DNA from: Bimastos eiseni
Taxonomy: Eukaryota; Annelida; Clitellata; Crassiclitellata; Lumbricidae
DNA: 64,000 bases
Direction: 5' to 3'
NCBI GenBank assembly: GCA_959347315.1
Contig: OY365815.1
Span: 18,872,407 to 18,936,406, forward strand
The stretch's first letter is position 1. Every line of letters starts with the position of its first letter. The notes under the pieces were generated by a model. It had not been told where the DNA came from, ran no database searches, and saw only the letters and a list, made by a program, of their open reading frames with translations. This document shows positions 46,667-57,300 of this stretch, in pieces. Both the position numbers and the translations under genes were made by a program.

Positions 46667-47612
46667 TTAGTATCGGTATTTCGTTGAGTAGTCCTTTGGC
46701 GATACCACTAAACCACGCCCCTTCCGGGCACCTCGGAATATCGTCTCGACAATGTCGATGAACTCCTGTTCGTCCTCCATGGCCCAGTTGATTTTGTTGT
46801 TGTTACCCGTTCCCAAGTCAATCATGATGTGCTTGTTGCGATAAAAGAACATCACAGTGCAAGGGTCGTACAGTTCGTACATTTTGTTAAAATCGGGTAC
46901 TTCCGTTACGTCAACGAGAAATACGACTGCAAAGTTCTTTACTCGCTCAGCAACCTTGTAGAGCGTCTCATCCATAACCTGAGCATCAAAAATATTGTTG
47001 ATCAATTTTTGCAGCCATAGAAAAATGAGCACTGAATTATAGTTTGCCATCGGGATTCAAGTAGCATATTTGAAAATTGGTAATTGTGATGTGTCATTAA
47101 ATTCTCTGTCACTTCTACCCATGTGTCACCTCAGTAAAATTCAGACGCATTAGGCTTAAATTTATTGTAGTTAAAAGTAAGTAATATAATATTTACATAG
47201 GCATAAATTTGTATAACTGAATAATAATTTTTATCAATAATTGATTGCAGACCGGACTATCCCTTAAAAGTCACAGGCTCCTTGGAATTTTTACCCTCTG
47301 CCCTCCTCCCCCACTTGGTAGGCATGGCTTAACCATCCTCTCTGGTGGCTAGCCTGCTTCTTTCTATAACCTTACAACTGTCTTTTCTCTATGGGTACCT
47401 CACACTAGGCATGTTTCTGAAAAGCCTAAGCAGTGAGAATTACTTTATATAAAATAAAATACAAAACAACATAATATTACAATTGTGACACTTACCATGC
47501 ATGTTGGATCCCAGTCATGACCAAAGCGGATGATGACAACACGATCCTCTTCAGACAGAATGGCTTGATCGACCTGCCAACCATTACGAAGATGTTGCAG
47601 CATGTACGACAT
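46667..47612 (-). CDS. TXNL4A: Thioredoxin-like protein 4A (DIM1), U5 snRNP component
   Basis: Two coding exons on the - strand: 47612-47496 (39 codons, MSYMLQHLRNGWQVDQAIL ... H-D-W-D-P-T-C-M) and 46978-46667 (V-M-D-E-T ... to Y-S-T-K-Y-R-Y and TAA). They join in phase 0 through a GTAAG donor and CTCAG acceptor. The product is 142 residues, the usual length of the family from yeast to human, and almost identical in the stretches TEVPDFNKMYELYDPCTVMF and G-T-G-N-N-N-K-I-N-W-A-M. The fold is thioredoxin-like but lacks the redox C-x-x-C, as is normal. It acts in the nucleus in the U4/U6.U5 tri-snRNP and spliceosome B complex. The intron is 517 bp. Confidence 0.97.
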
Positions 47613-47640
47613 TTTCAGCACAGTCCTAAAGATGTAAATA
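47613..47640 (-). other. TXNL4A 5' UTR with possible splice acceptor
   Basis: Read on the - strand, ACATCTTTAG|GACTGTGCTG stands 13 bases before the ATG. This suggests that the leader is spliced and the promoter lies further right, in the spacer shared with DCP1. Confidence 0.4.
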
Positions 47641-47754
47641 ATAGTCAGTTATCACTGGAAAATCCACTTCCATAATTTCTTGGAACGTTATGATTTGCTC
47701 AACCAAATTAACTGTTCCAAAGATTTTCTGTATCCAAAGATTTATCCAACCATA

Positions 47755-47972
47755 ACCTCAACATCATTTACTTTCCAATATGATCATTTACTTTCCAACA
47801 CCATCATTCACTTTCCAAAAATATCATTTACTTTCCAAGAATATCATTTACATTCCAACATTATCATGTACTTTCCAACACTATCATTTACTCTCCAACA
47901 TTATCTTTTACTTTAAAACATTATCGTTTATTTTCCAACATTATCGTGTATTTTCATTTACTTTCCAACATT
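47755..47972. repeat. 20-bp minisatellite (ACTTTCCAACATTATCATTT), about eleven copies
   Basis: Tandem units TTTACTTTCCAA(C/G)A(T/C)(A/T)ATCA with small changes. The open frames across it are products of the repeat. Confidence 0.92.
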
Positions 47973-48054
47973 ATGGAGAAGGGGTTACCAATTGCAAATA
48001 CACACGAACCATACCACTGAAACTGCACCACTTGCCAATCACAATCACATAGCT

Positions 48055-48689
48055 CCAGGGACAAGAAAAAGAAGAAGCTGGTCTCATTTTGAAATACCAT
48101 CTCTTACAATGTAGGTGCACTTTGTGTAGTGCTAAACATCAGTATAGAAAGTGAAGAATTACATCAATCATGACAATACTAATTCCTTTCAAGTAAGCAA
48201 GTGATGAGTAACAAAATAAATAGTACCCACTGCATAGCGACATAAAAATCTTCAACCACACGGCGTATATAGTGAAAAAATTATGGATGAAAGTAATTTT
48301 ACCCAAACATTCAGGAGCTGTGACATTCTTTATTCATTTTTAACCTGAACTATTGTGTCTGTGAGCAATTACTTGCTAACTTATCACAGCGGAAGTAGTG
48401 GACTGTGGAAGATCGTAGCACTCTATTCAATCAGTCCGTGGCGGCCATGTCATTTATCATGCCAATCGGCCACCAAAGGACGGATGTAACTGTTTTCGGC
48501 CTGTTTTCTATTATAAGAAAGTGTACACACTACTTTTAGGGTTCTAAGAAGCTAATATTATGATCATGTTGGTAATTTATGGTTTTAGTGGCCCCAAAAA
48601 TGTCTGCATGGTTTCTGGTTACAAATGAGACAGACTAACCAAATTAATCTCTGGATGTGATGCATGGCAGCTGGATTGATTAAATGAAT
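48055..48689. other. Spacer stretch without recognised features
   Basis: No open frame of note and no repeats recognised; part of the TXNL4A-DCP1 intergenic region. Confidence 0.5.
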
Positions 48690-49279
48690 GGTAAATGTGA
48701 AGAATACATTCCCCTAAAGTAAACAATATGGCCACCCCAAAATTCACTCAAATAAAGCGCTGATACTTAACCAGACACATCCCAGAATGCAACGCACTAT
48801 GTAAGTAAGTAATGAATACAGATGGAAACCGGTTTTAGGTTGTACATCTAAAATGATAAACTCCGAATAATATATGTGGCCATCTATTTCACTGTCCCTT
48901 ACTAAGCAAGTTTCAAAAGTGTTTAAGCCCATTGTAAAAGACGTTAATATTTCGAAGCTTAACTTATTTGTCCAATACTAAGTAAGTTTTAAACTAAGTA
49001 AGTTTTAAAAGTGTTTAAGCCCGTTGTAAAAGATGTGAATGCTTTGAGGCTCAACTTAACTCGCGTGGGCTTAAACACTTTTAAATACCATTAAATGCAG
49101 CACCTCTTATTTTGTTCTTTTATTCTTTTACCACAGCCTTTTTGGCTGTGTTATTACTTACTTACTGCATTGTGGGATATATCTGGTTAGGTGTCAGGCT
49201 GATTATCAGCACTCTATTTGAGCACATTCAGGGTCAGCCATATTGCTTACTTTAGGGGAATGTATTCTTCACGTTTACC
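48690..49279. mobile_element. Long fold-back MITE, about 590 bp
   Basis: The two ends are inverted copies of one another for about 130 bases: GGTAAATGTGAAGAATACAT at the left and ATGTATTCTTCACGTTTACC at the right, continuing through CCCCTAAAGTAA and TAAGTAAGTAAT. Flanks AAATGAAT (48682-48689) and AAGTGAAT (49280-49287) fit an 8-bp target duplication with one change. The middle holds a direct duplication of GTGTTTAAGCCC(A/G)TTGTAAAAG and its inverse. No transposase frame. Confidence 0.82.
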
Positions 49280-49284
49280 AAGTG

Positions 49285-49480
49285 AATCATACATAAAAGG
49301 AAGCTGAATGTGATGAAAAAATCATACATAAACAGAAGCTGGATGTGATGAAAAGACTCTTGCTTAAGTAGAAGTGGATGTGATGAAAATAATCATACCT
49401 AAGTGGAAGCTGGATGTGATGAGAATTATCATACCTAAGTAGACGCTGGATGTGATGAAAAGAATCATACCTAAGTATAA
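49285..49480. repeat. Minisatellite of 33-36-bp units (GCTGGATGTGATGAAAA)
   Basis: Five to six units of GGAAGCTGGATGTGATGA plus AAATCATACCTAAGT. Related units recur at 49545-49605 and 49753-49790. Confidence 0.88.
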
Positions 49481-49481
49481 T

Positions 49482-49746
49482 CGGGTGCGTAGCGAATCGC
49501 CAAAACCCGAATTCCCGAAACTGATTTCGGCCGTAACCCCGAAATTGAAGCTAGATTGATGAAAAGGATTCTTCTTAAATGGAAGCTGAATCGATGAAAA
49601 AAATTCACGCAGAAGCCGGATTTATGAATGAATCGCGCTGTTTTGAGATAGTGCAGCGTTTTTCAATAGTACATTGCTGTTTTCGGGGTATCGGGCTTTT
49701 TGGCCTTTTCAGCGTTTTCGGGTTTCGATGATTCGAGTTGATCCCG
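49482..49746. mobile_element. Possible small inverted-repeat element within the minisatellite
   Basis: The left end CGGGTGCGTAGCGAATCGCC and the right part ending GATTCGAGTTGATCCCG are partly inverted (CGAATC and AAACCCGAA recur inverted). Both sides are flanked by TATAAT. However, minisatellite-like units also lie inside it, so it could be a rearranged array and not an insertion. Confidence 0.4.
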
Positions 49747-49789
49747 TATAATCTGGATGTGATGAGAATAATTCTGTCTAAATGACTTG

Positions 49790-50930
49790 TGTTCATCCCT
49801 TCATTAAAACTCGCTTCCTACGCTTAATCAAGCAGAAATTTTGGGGGCCTCTAAAACCATAAAATACCATTCTGTTGATATAATTTGAAATCAAACGTGA
49901 TTATGGCCGATTTAAACTGAAAACTACCCAACTTCCCACGACTTAACTTTTTGGGCAAACACATGACTACAGACATTTACCTCGAAATTACGCTACTGCT
50001 AAAATCTTTTTACTTGATTTTACCACTTAAACTGAAACAATGGAAAGGCAGTACCTGTGAAACTAAGTTAATATTTTGATAATTATTACTGCTCTCTTTT
50101 AACGAAATACAATAAGTTCTTGTTCAACTTCTTTGCACCAGAGCGTTAATGCGCCTTATTTAGCGCTTTGATTTCGGTGTTGGACATTCGGGAAAATTTT
50201 TAAGTTGGGATGAAATGCTAAAGTTAAGGAAATTGCTTTTATGTAGAGAATTTTGCTGGTTTTGGACTTCAGAGGATTATATTGTGACTATACGCAGTCA
50301 AAATACCGAATAACAGCACAGATATCCTCGGAGTTTGTAATCGCAATCGTAATTTCAATATTTCTACAGGTCCACCAAACCAAACACAGCCGCTAAATCA
50401 AACGAAATCTATAGGCGGTGGGTCAAAAACCAAAGAGTCGGGCAGGCAGACGGCTAAGGTGAAATTGTGAAGAGTAAGGAGAAGGTAATCGATAACAATT
50501 GATTACCTTAATTAAACTTAACAAAACGTGATAACTGGGTTTTAGTGATCCAGCAACGAGCACTTCAAGAGTTACTAAGATTAAAATTTAGCAATGAGAA
50601 AAGGATCCGACAAGGAAGAAAAACGAACGCAGCCTGCAGACTCGCACCTAGAATTTACGGCATATGTGGCTGTGCTAAGTCTCAAGATCTGTGCAGATGG
50701 GATAAAAGTAATTCATCACAACCATTCTCTCCAGCACGCCGACATTTTTTCCGTAATAATATTAATGGGCCTAAACTTAACTTCTCTCTACCCCGGTTAC
50801 GTCTCTTTAAATGCGCGTTATTCTTGGTTTAGTCATCTTGTGAGCCAGCTTGTATACTGACAAGCAGATACTGTAGACTCAGTAAATTATAAGAATGCGT
50901 TATATTATTAGTCAGAAGTGTAAGAAGGTT
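49790..50930. other. Spacer stretch without recognised features
   Basis: Short open frames only (95 and 88 codons at 50545-50860, overlapping, no motif). A core promoter for TXNL4A may lie in this direction but none is visible. Confidence 0.45.
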
Positions 50931-51245
50931 TTGAAAAGTGGGGGTCATAATTTAAAAAATATTGCGCAAAGCAGAAAATTTTTTTGCCCCATTTTTTATT
51001 TTTGTCCCTCAGAAATTTGAAAAATGGGGAGCACAAATTATCTTATAAAGTCAAAAGTCATCTTATAAAGCCATTGGAGAAACATAAAAAAAGAACCGAT
51101 TCGGAGGCACATGGGGGCACTGAGCACTAAAGCTGGGGGGCTTTGCTCCCCGGTTTTGAAACTGGGGGACGGTGCCACTCCTGCCCCAGCTTGTTGCACC
51201 TCTGTTATTAGTAGCTGTCTGGTTCGTGACGAATCATGTTTGGTT
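50930..51245. other. Repeat-like G-rich stretch upstream of DCP1
   Basis: Contains two GGGG-rich segments (GAAAAGTGGGGGTCATAA and AAATGGGGAGCACAA) and a C/G-rich partly self-complementary part (AGCTGGGGGGCTTTGCTCCC ... CCTGCCCCAGCT). It looks transposon-derived but ends could not be fixed. Confidence 0.35.
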
Positions 51246-51392
51246 GTTCTCAATGCGATATCAATTTTAACGCTATTATAATGTCTTTGTCGAGTGATGA
51301 CTCCGATTGCGATACGTATTCTATGATGCTAGTCATGGGTTAGCTCGACGTGCTGTAACTGAAAGTAAGAAGCAAAAAGGTAAAGAGAAAAG

Positions 51393-54300
51393 ATGGCGGC
51401 AGCGGCTAGTTCAGCTGAACGCGAAATGAATCTGTCTGCGCTACAACAACGCGATCCTTACATCACAGGAATAGCGGACTCGGCTAGTCAAGTGGCAGTC
51501 TACTCATTCAATTCAAATCTAAACGAATGGGTGAGGCTGGTTGTTAGTGTCTGTTGCGTTTACTCGTCCTTATAGCATTCTTTAGCTTTCACTGTTAATA
51601 CTCTACACATGTAATGTCTACTCAGTACGCATATTGTTGTTTGACACCGTTTAATGACTGATCACAGGGTATTGTGTGGATTTGAGTTAACACTTAGAGA
51701 TTCGGTGTCGAACCTGTTGCAACACAAGTATTTCTTTTTACCAAAATCCTCTCACTCGGATGTGTAGATATATTTCTCTTACGGCTGTAATTGCCAGATG
51801 TGTAAGTCTACAAGCTATTGCGGGCCACATTTATGGCTGCTGTTAACATATATTACTGATGGGAAACTATGCTCATTGCGTTTGTTGCCAACCAGGTTTG
51901 ATACCTTACTATTTTGTATACTAGAGTGTAAGACTGATACATTTGGAAGCTAACTATGATGCCTCTCTTTCTTTAAATTTCTTTTCTATAGACAAGTCAA
52001 ATCTGAAAAATCTGTTTTGGAACCTTAATGTCAACAGTCGTCAGCATTTAAATTTGGAGTTGTTGTATGACTGAAAATCGAGGTGTTTGTTCTCAAGGCT
52101 TGCAAACGCTAACTAGCAAACCTTCTGTGTAATCCTGAGCATTAGTTTGTGTAAATTGTGCTGACAGTGAAAAATCTTGTGAAACACCCCTTAAGTAGCT
52201 TGTTACTGACAGCACTCTATAAATAGAAACAAAGGTGAACTCTTAGCCCAGTGTCACTCCAAGGTTCTGGACAAGCGAGGAAAAAATAAAAGGGGAGTCA
52301 GAAGTAATTGCAGCTGGGTTCACCTGCATAAGCTGTAGGGCATAACCAGAAATTGCCTCAGACATTCGCCTCGGCCGAATATCTCGTTTTTCATTACTAT
52401 TCGGAAGTATTAGTCTCGGCAAATATTACACACACGAATAGTTAAAAATAAACAAATTGATTTCAATTATTTTTTTATAAAGATTTAGCAATTTAAAATC
52501 GAAAATTAAAATTTATAACCATATTAGTAGTTATTACAGGAGCAAACATTTATTTTGCCAATTTTTTATTATGCGGACAGTGAAAGTTGAAAAATGTTGA
52601 GCTTCGCCTGCAGGTGGTACTCGCCGTACCAGAGTTCCCACTGCTATTTGGTTCGTACCCAGACTCTAAAAATAGTGCATCCAAATACTCTGATTTTGTA
52701 CTTCGCAGAAATTGTCTACTCGGTTATGCCCTAATAAGCTGGTGTCGAGTACCCAACCAGACAAATTGGGTTTTTGATGGGTTGAGCCGCAGGCAATTTG
52801 TTGACATCTAGGCCTCCAGGGCTTACATCAATCTGTGACTACATTTTATAGCATGAGCAGACAGTAATGAAACAAATAGCAGTGTAGAGGTATTTTAGTT
52901 CTGATTCTGTTTGCTGTCTATTAATTTTGAAGTGGAAGGCAGCTAATTATTAAAATTGAAATGTTATTTTGTATCCTATTTTGTTCTAACAGCTGAGCTA
53001 TTTATTTTATCTGTTTCGTGTAGGAGAAAACAAATGTCGAAGGAACATTATTCGTTTATTCTAGGTGAGGATATGGCTACACTGAATACTTTTACTTAAG
53101 GCAATTATTGCATTGTATGTGTATTTGTGCTTTGACTTTTAATATGTTTTTATTTGATCCTTTAATCCTTTACAGTACAGAAATGCATGGATTAGCTGGT
53201 TGTATCTCAAATCTACAGACATCAAATCCCTGACAAGCCAGAAATTTGTTTATCTTGCTCCGATTATACCGTCAGTGAGAAGATAAGGCATTGAGGGAGA
53301 TGACTGGTCACCCACCCTCTCTGGAGTTTGGCTGAATGGGCCTCTCATCTTGTGGTTTTTCAGTCTTAAGGGACATCTTCTGATCTGCTGCACATGCTAA
53401 TTGGGTTGACGTGCAGGAACCATGGCTCAACAGCTCCAACTGGAGCTAATACAGAAACTAAGAGTGTTGATTGCATAAGGGAAATTATTCAAGTGCTCTG
53501 TTAAGTAGAGTAATTGCAGTGATGCAGATTAGAATTTGAAGCTTGGCTGTATAAAAGTCAACTGTGGCAGTACAGCAGTTTATTTGTTCAGCATGCAGTA
53601 GATCGGATAAGAAAGTTAGCACTATGTTGTTGAGTTTCTGTGTATGCTGCTTACAGTGTTTGCTAGAGGTGTCAAAATTTCTTAAGATACTGTCTATGTA
53701 CATTCGTGGCCTGGGTCTCGTCCTCTGATTGGGTTCTTGGGCCTCTGGGTGCCCACTAGGATGCCTGGAATTTGGTCATAAATATAATGTGCAGTGATGA
53801 ACATGAATTGTGTGATATCGTTTATATATGTGTCCTTTTGCAGCATTTGGCTTGAAATGCATCATCCTGATGTGCTTATTGCCTTTTTTGTACTTTACTG
53901 TTCTTGTTTTTCTATTGTAGATCTGCATATCCGACCAATGGCTTCATGATAATAAATCGGCTTCATCTAAATGACCTGATTGAACCAATCAACAAGAATC
54001 TAGAATTTCAGTTGCAGGATCCGTTTCTTCTATATAGAAATGAAAAAGGTTGGTAATATTTGTTGTTTCTGAAGTGTGTATCATTTCATTTCAAATCAGC
54101 AAATTACGTGAAATCTTCACCACTTGATCTAAGAAATTCTTAATTGGTGGCTGTTGAGTCGACCAGTATGTTAGCAGTACCCAGGCCTGATTATAGATTA
54201 TGGTGAGTAGTGGTAGCTTCAGTTTAATGACATCACGTGATAGCAAAGATCATTAGCGTCACCCTCCTCCTTTATCCAGACGTGGGATTGGCATTGCCAG

Positions 54301-57300
54301 ACTGAGCAGTGGCATAGTTTAAATCTGTTGATGGGATTATTTACAACTATTGACTGTTGAGGTAATGATGACTTGTGAGTAGCCAATTTTGTTCAATTTC
54401 GTAAAGACGGAAATTTCTTAAATAGGCGGGATAGACTTAACAGTTAATGATCTTTGTTTGTTTGTGGTTGTAAATTTTACATACCTATGATAAACAAATG
54501 CAAACCTTTAGCTTTCTGATTTTATGACTGAACATATCAGCTGTAAAAAAATGGCATTTGTCTGTTTTGATGCCATGGAAAGAGAGGTCAATGTGAATGA
54601 GATCATTTATTCGTACCCGTCGCCGCTATATGGCTGTCATCAGGACTGATATTGAGGATTCTTGCTTGTCTTCTTTATCAATGGTCACAGTTAGTAAGAG
54701 ACACTGAATAAATATGAAATGATTTTCTGTTAAATTTCAGCCGCCATTTATGGCATTTGGTTTTACGATCGGGATGAATGCGCGCGCATTGGCCAACTGA
54801 TGAACAGGTGAGACAGATAGCGTTGAGCCACTTCATAGAAAAACTCAGTTTTGATTAGTAGTCTTGTGAACAGCAAGAGATATCAATTAATAGTCATAAA
54901 TATTGATAATTGTTATAATGTGTAAATCACATGTAAGATTTAACTGGGGTTGTTGCTAGCTGACCGCTATACTTGACTGAGAAGCTTTGGGTTGCCATCT
55001 ACACATATCCTTCTGTTTGTGTGTTGCCTTCAATACACTGATCCCAGTTAGCTGTGATTTGGTTTGAATTCATCCATGCGTTGGTCGTCTTTGTAAAATC
55101 GTGTCGGGTCAATTTCTGTTTTCAGTGTCCTTTTCAGTATCCTTTCATTTTATCCCCCAGCTCTTTGGTGTCATAGCATTTGGAGGCACATTCACTGATG
55201 TTGCAAAGGACCAAGTCAGGTTTTCCGGTTAACCACTACCAGCAATTGGTGTGATTTTTGTTTCCTGAAAGATTGCATTTATTACATTGTGTGAAAGATA
55301 CTAAGTTTTGAAGGTGTAAAGTTATTTACAGATTAGACAAATTTACACTTTGTCATAGTAAATTCTGTTAACATTGAGAGCCATTTTGTAGCTATTAAGA
55401 ATCAACTGGCCACATGTTTGCAGCTTGGTTCAGATTGCAATTGAAACACAGCAGAAGGAGACTGCGAGTGGCCGACAGCGAAGAGCTTCAGAAAGCGACA
55501 CAACCAGTGATGCTCGTTCAAGTGAGTCTGGCAAAGGAATTGACGCAGTACAGAAGAATGTTGACATTCTACAGATGCTTTCGAAAGCACAAGACGAGTA
55601 TGATAAGGCAAGCAAAGTACTTCTTCCTCTTTTAACTCAGTTTGCTGCAGTTTGTTGCTGAATGAGATATACATTTCTCTGAGATGACAGACACTGGTTT
55701 TCAATTCCAGTTCAAGGCATCATGTTACAACGTTGATCAGGTATGACTACAGCACCAAGTTAGTTAAAGCCTTGGAAATATGATTTGATTAGTAGTGAAA
55801 TTGAATTACATCATAATGTTGACTGCTCAAGTTGTGTCATTTCTAATTCATGTACCAATTCTAGAAGTTAGGAGAAATGACAACACCAATTGTATAATTT
55901 GTAATTCATATACCAATTCTAGAAGTTACGAGATGTGACAACATGTTAGTAATTCATATATGCCAATTCTAGAAGTTAAGAGAAATGACAATACCCTGAA
56001 ATGTAGTAGAGACAGTTTGAGCAACCAATGTCTGCTTCATTTCCGTCTAGTCGAAGGCTCAGGTCCTTCGTAAATCCAGTACGCCAACTGTGACGACCAA
56101 CGGAAACTGTGCTGCTGGAGTCGGAGCATGCAGTGCCAGTCCTAAGACAAAGGTATTCTCCCTTTCTTACTGTGATTTTTTTTAGATGTTTTATTTTGTA
56201 GTGTATGGCAGTTCTTATTACTGAGTGATGTGGGAATTGTGTTTCTTTAGTTGGAATTGAATTATGTTTTCTTTTCAAGATGCGTTGTGTTCTGTTTTTT
56301 ACAAGCGAATTTAGACAGCGACAGTTTAAGTGACAATGGCAGTATGTGCTATTTAGAATACTGGAAAGTACTCTTAATGGGAGAATGTGATATAAGTATT
56401 ATCTTTAGTGTCCCTCAATATATCTAAGGACTAATTTATGTATGATGGAGTTTTGTTGCAATGATGTTTTTATAGCTTTTATAGGCACCTGAAATTTGCT
56501 GTAGAAATGTCTTGAAATGGGCAACTGAAATGGACATACAAGCGATGTTTTTAGTCAAGGTTAGATCTCAGTTCTGCCTGAACATGGATAACTTTACTGT
56601 TTGTGGTGTACAATTCTGTGAATTGGTCATTTGCACAACGGTCAGTGGTCATTCTCTGATTGCAGCAGGTCAAAGGTGGTAGCAGTGCAAAGTGTGCCGA
56701 GCCAAATTCAGCAATGCTTGACGGTGTGAATTCAGGTGGTGGTGGTGGTGCGAAGGCTGTAAAGGTTCTGCGGCCAACGGCAGTGAAGCCACCTCCGCTG
56801 CTAATGGATCTGTCAAAACAAGGTTGGTCAAAAAATAGAAAGTGCTTTCTATACTAACTTGCATACACTATTGCTATTAGAATAATACGTTGAAGGGTTG
56901 TGAATGCTGGCAATGGGTACGTGCACAGTCATTTGTTTTGTTCTTGCTGTGAAGCCATTTGTGACTCTGTGCTTGTTTGCATCTTTGTCTCTGTGGTTTC
57001 TTATAATAAAGTTTAAAATTCAGCTGAGGTGCTTGATTCGGTTGAAATGCTCGATTCGGTTGAAATGCTCGATTTGGTTGAAACGCTCAATTCGGTTGAA
57101 ATGCTCGATTCGGTTGAAATGCTCGATTCGGTTGAAATGCTCGACTTTATTCGCAGATGTAATAAGCGAGGCAGCAGCAATGGTCGTCTTGATGATGACT
57201 GCTTGAAACAAGGCTTTGAGCCAATTTGAAGGTTGAGAAGCAGACAGACAGGCAGGCAGGCATGCATGCATGCATAAAGGCAATAAAAGCATTCATGCAT

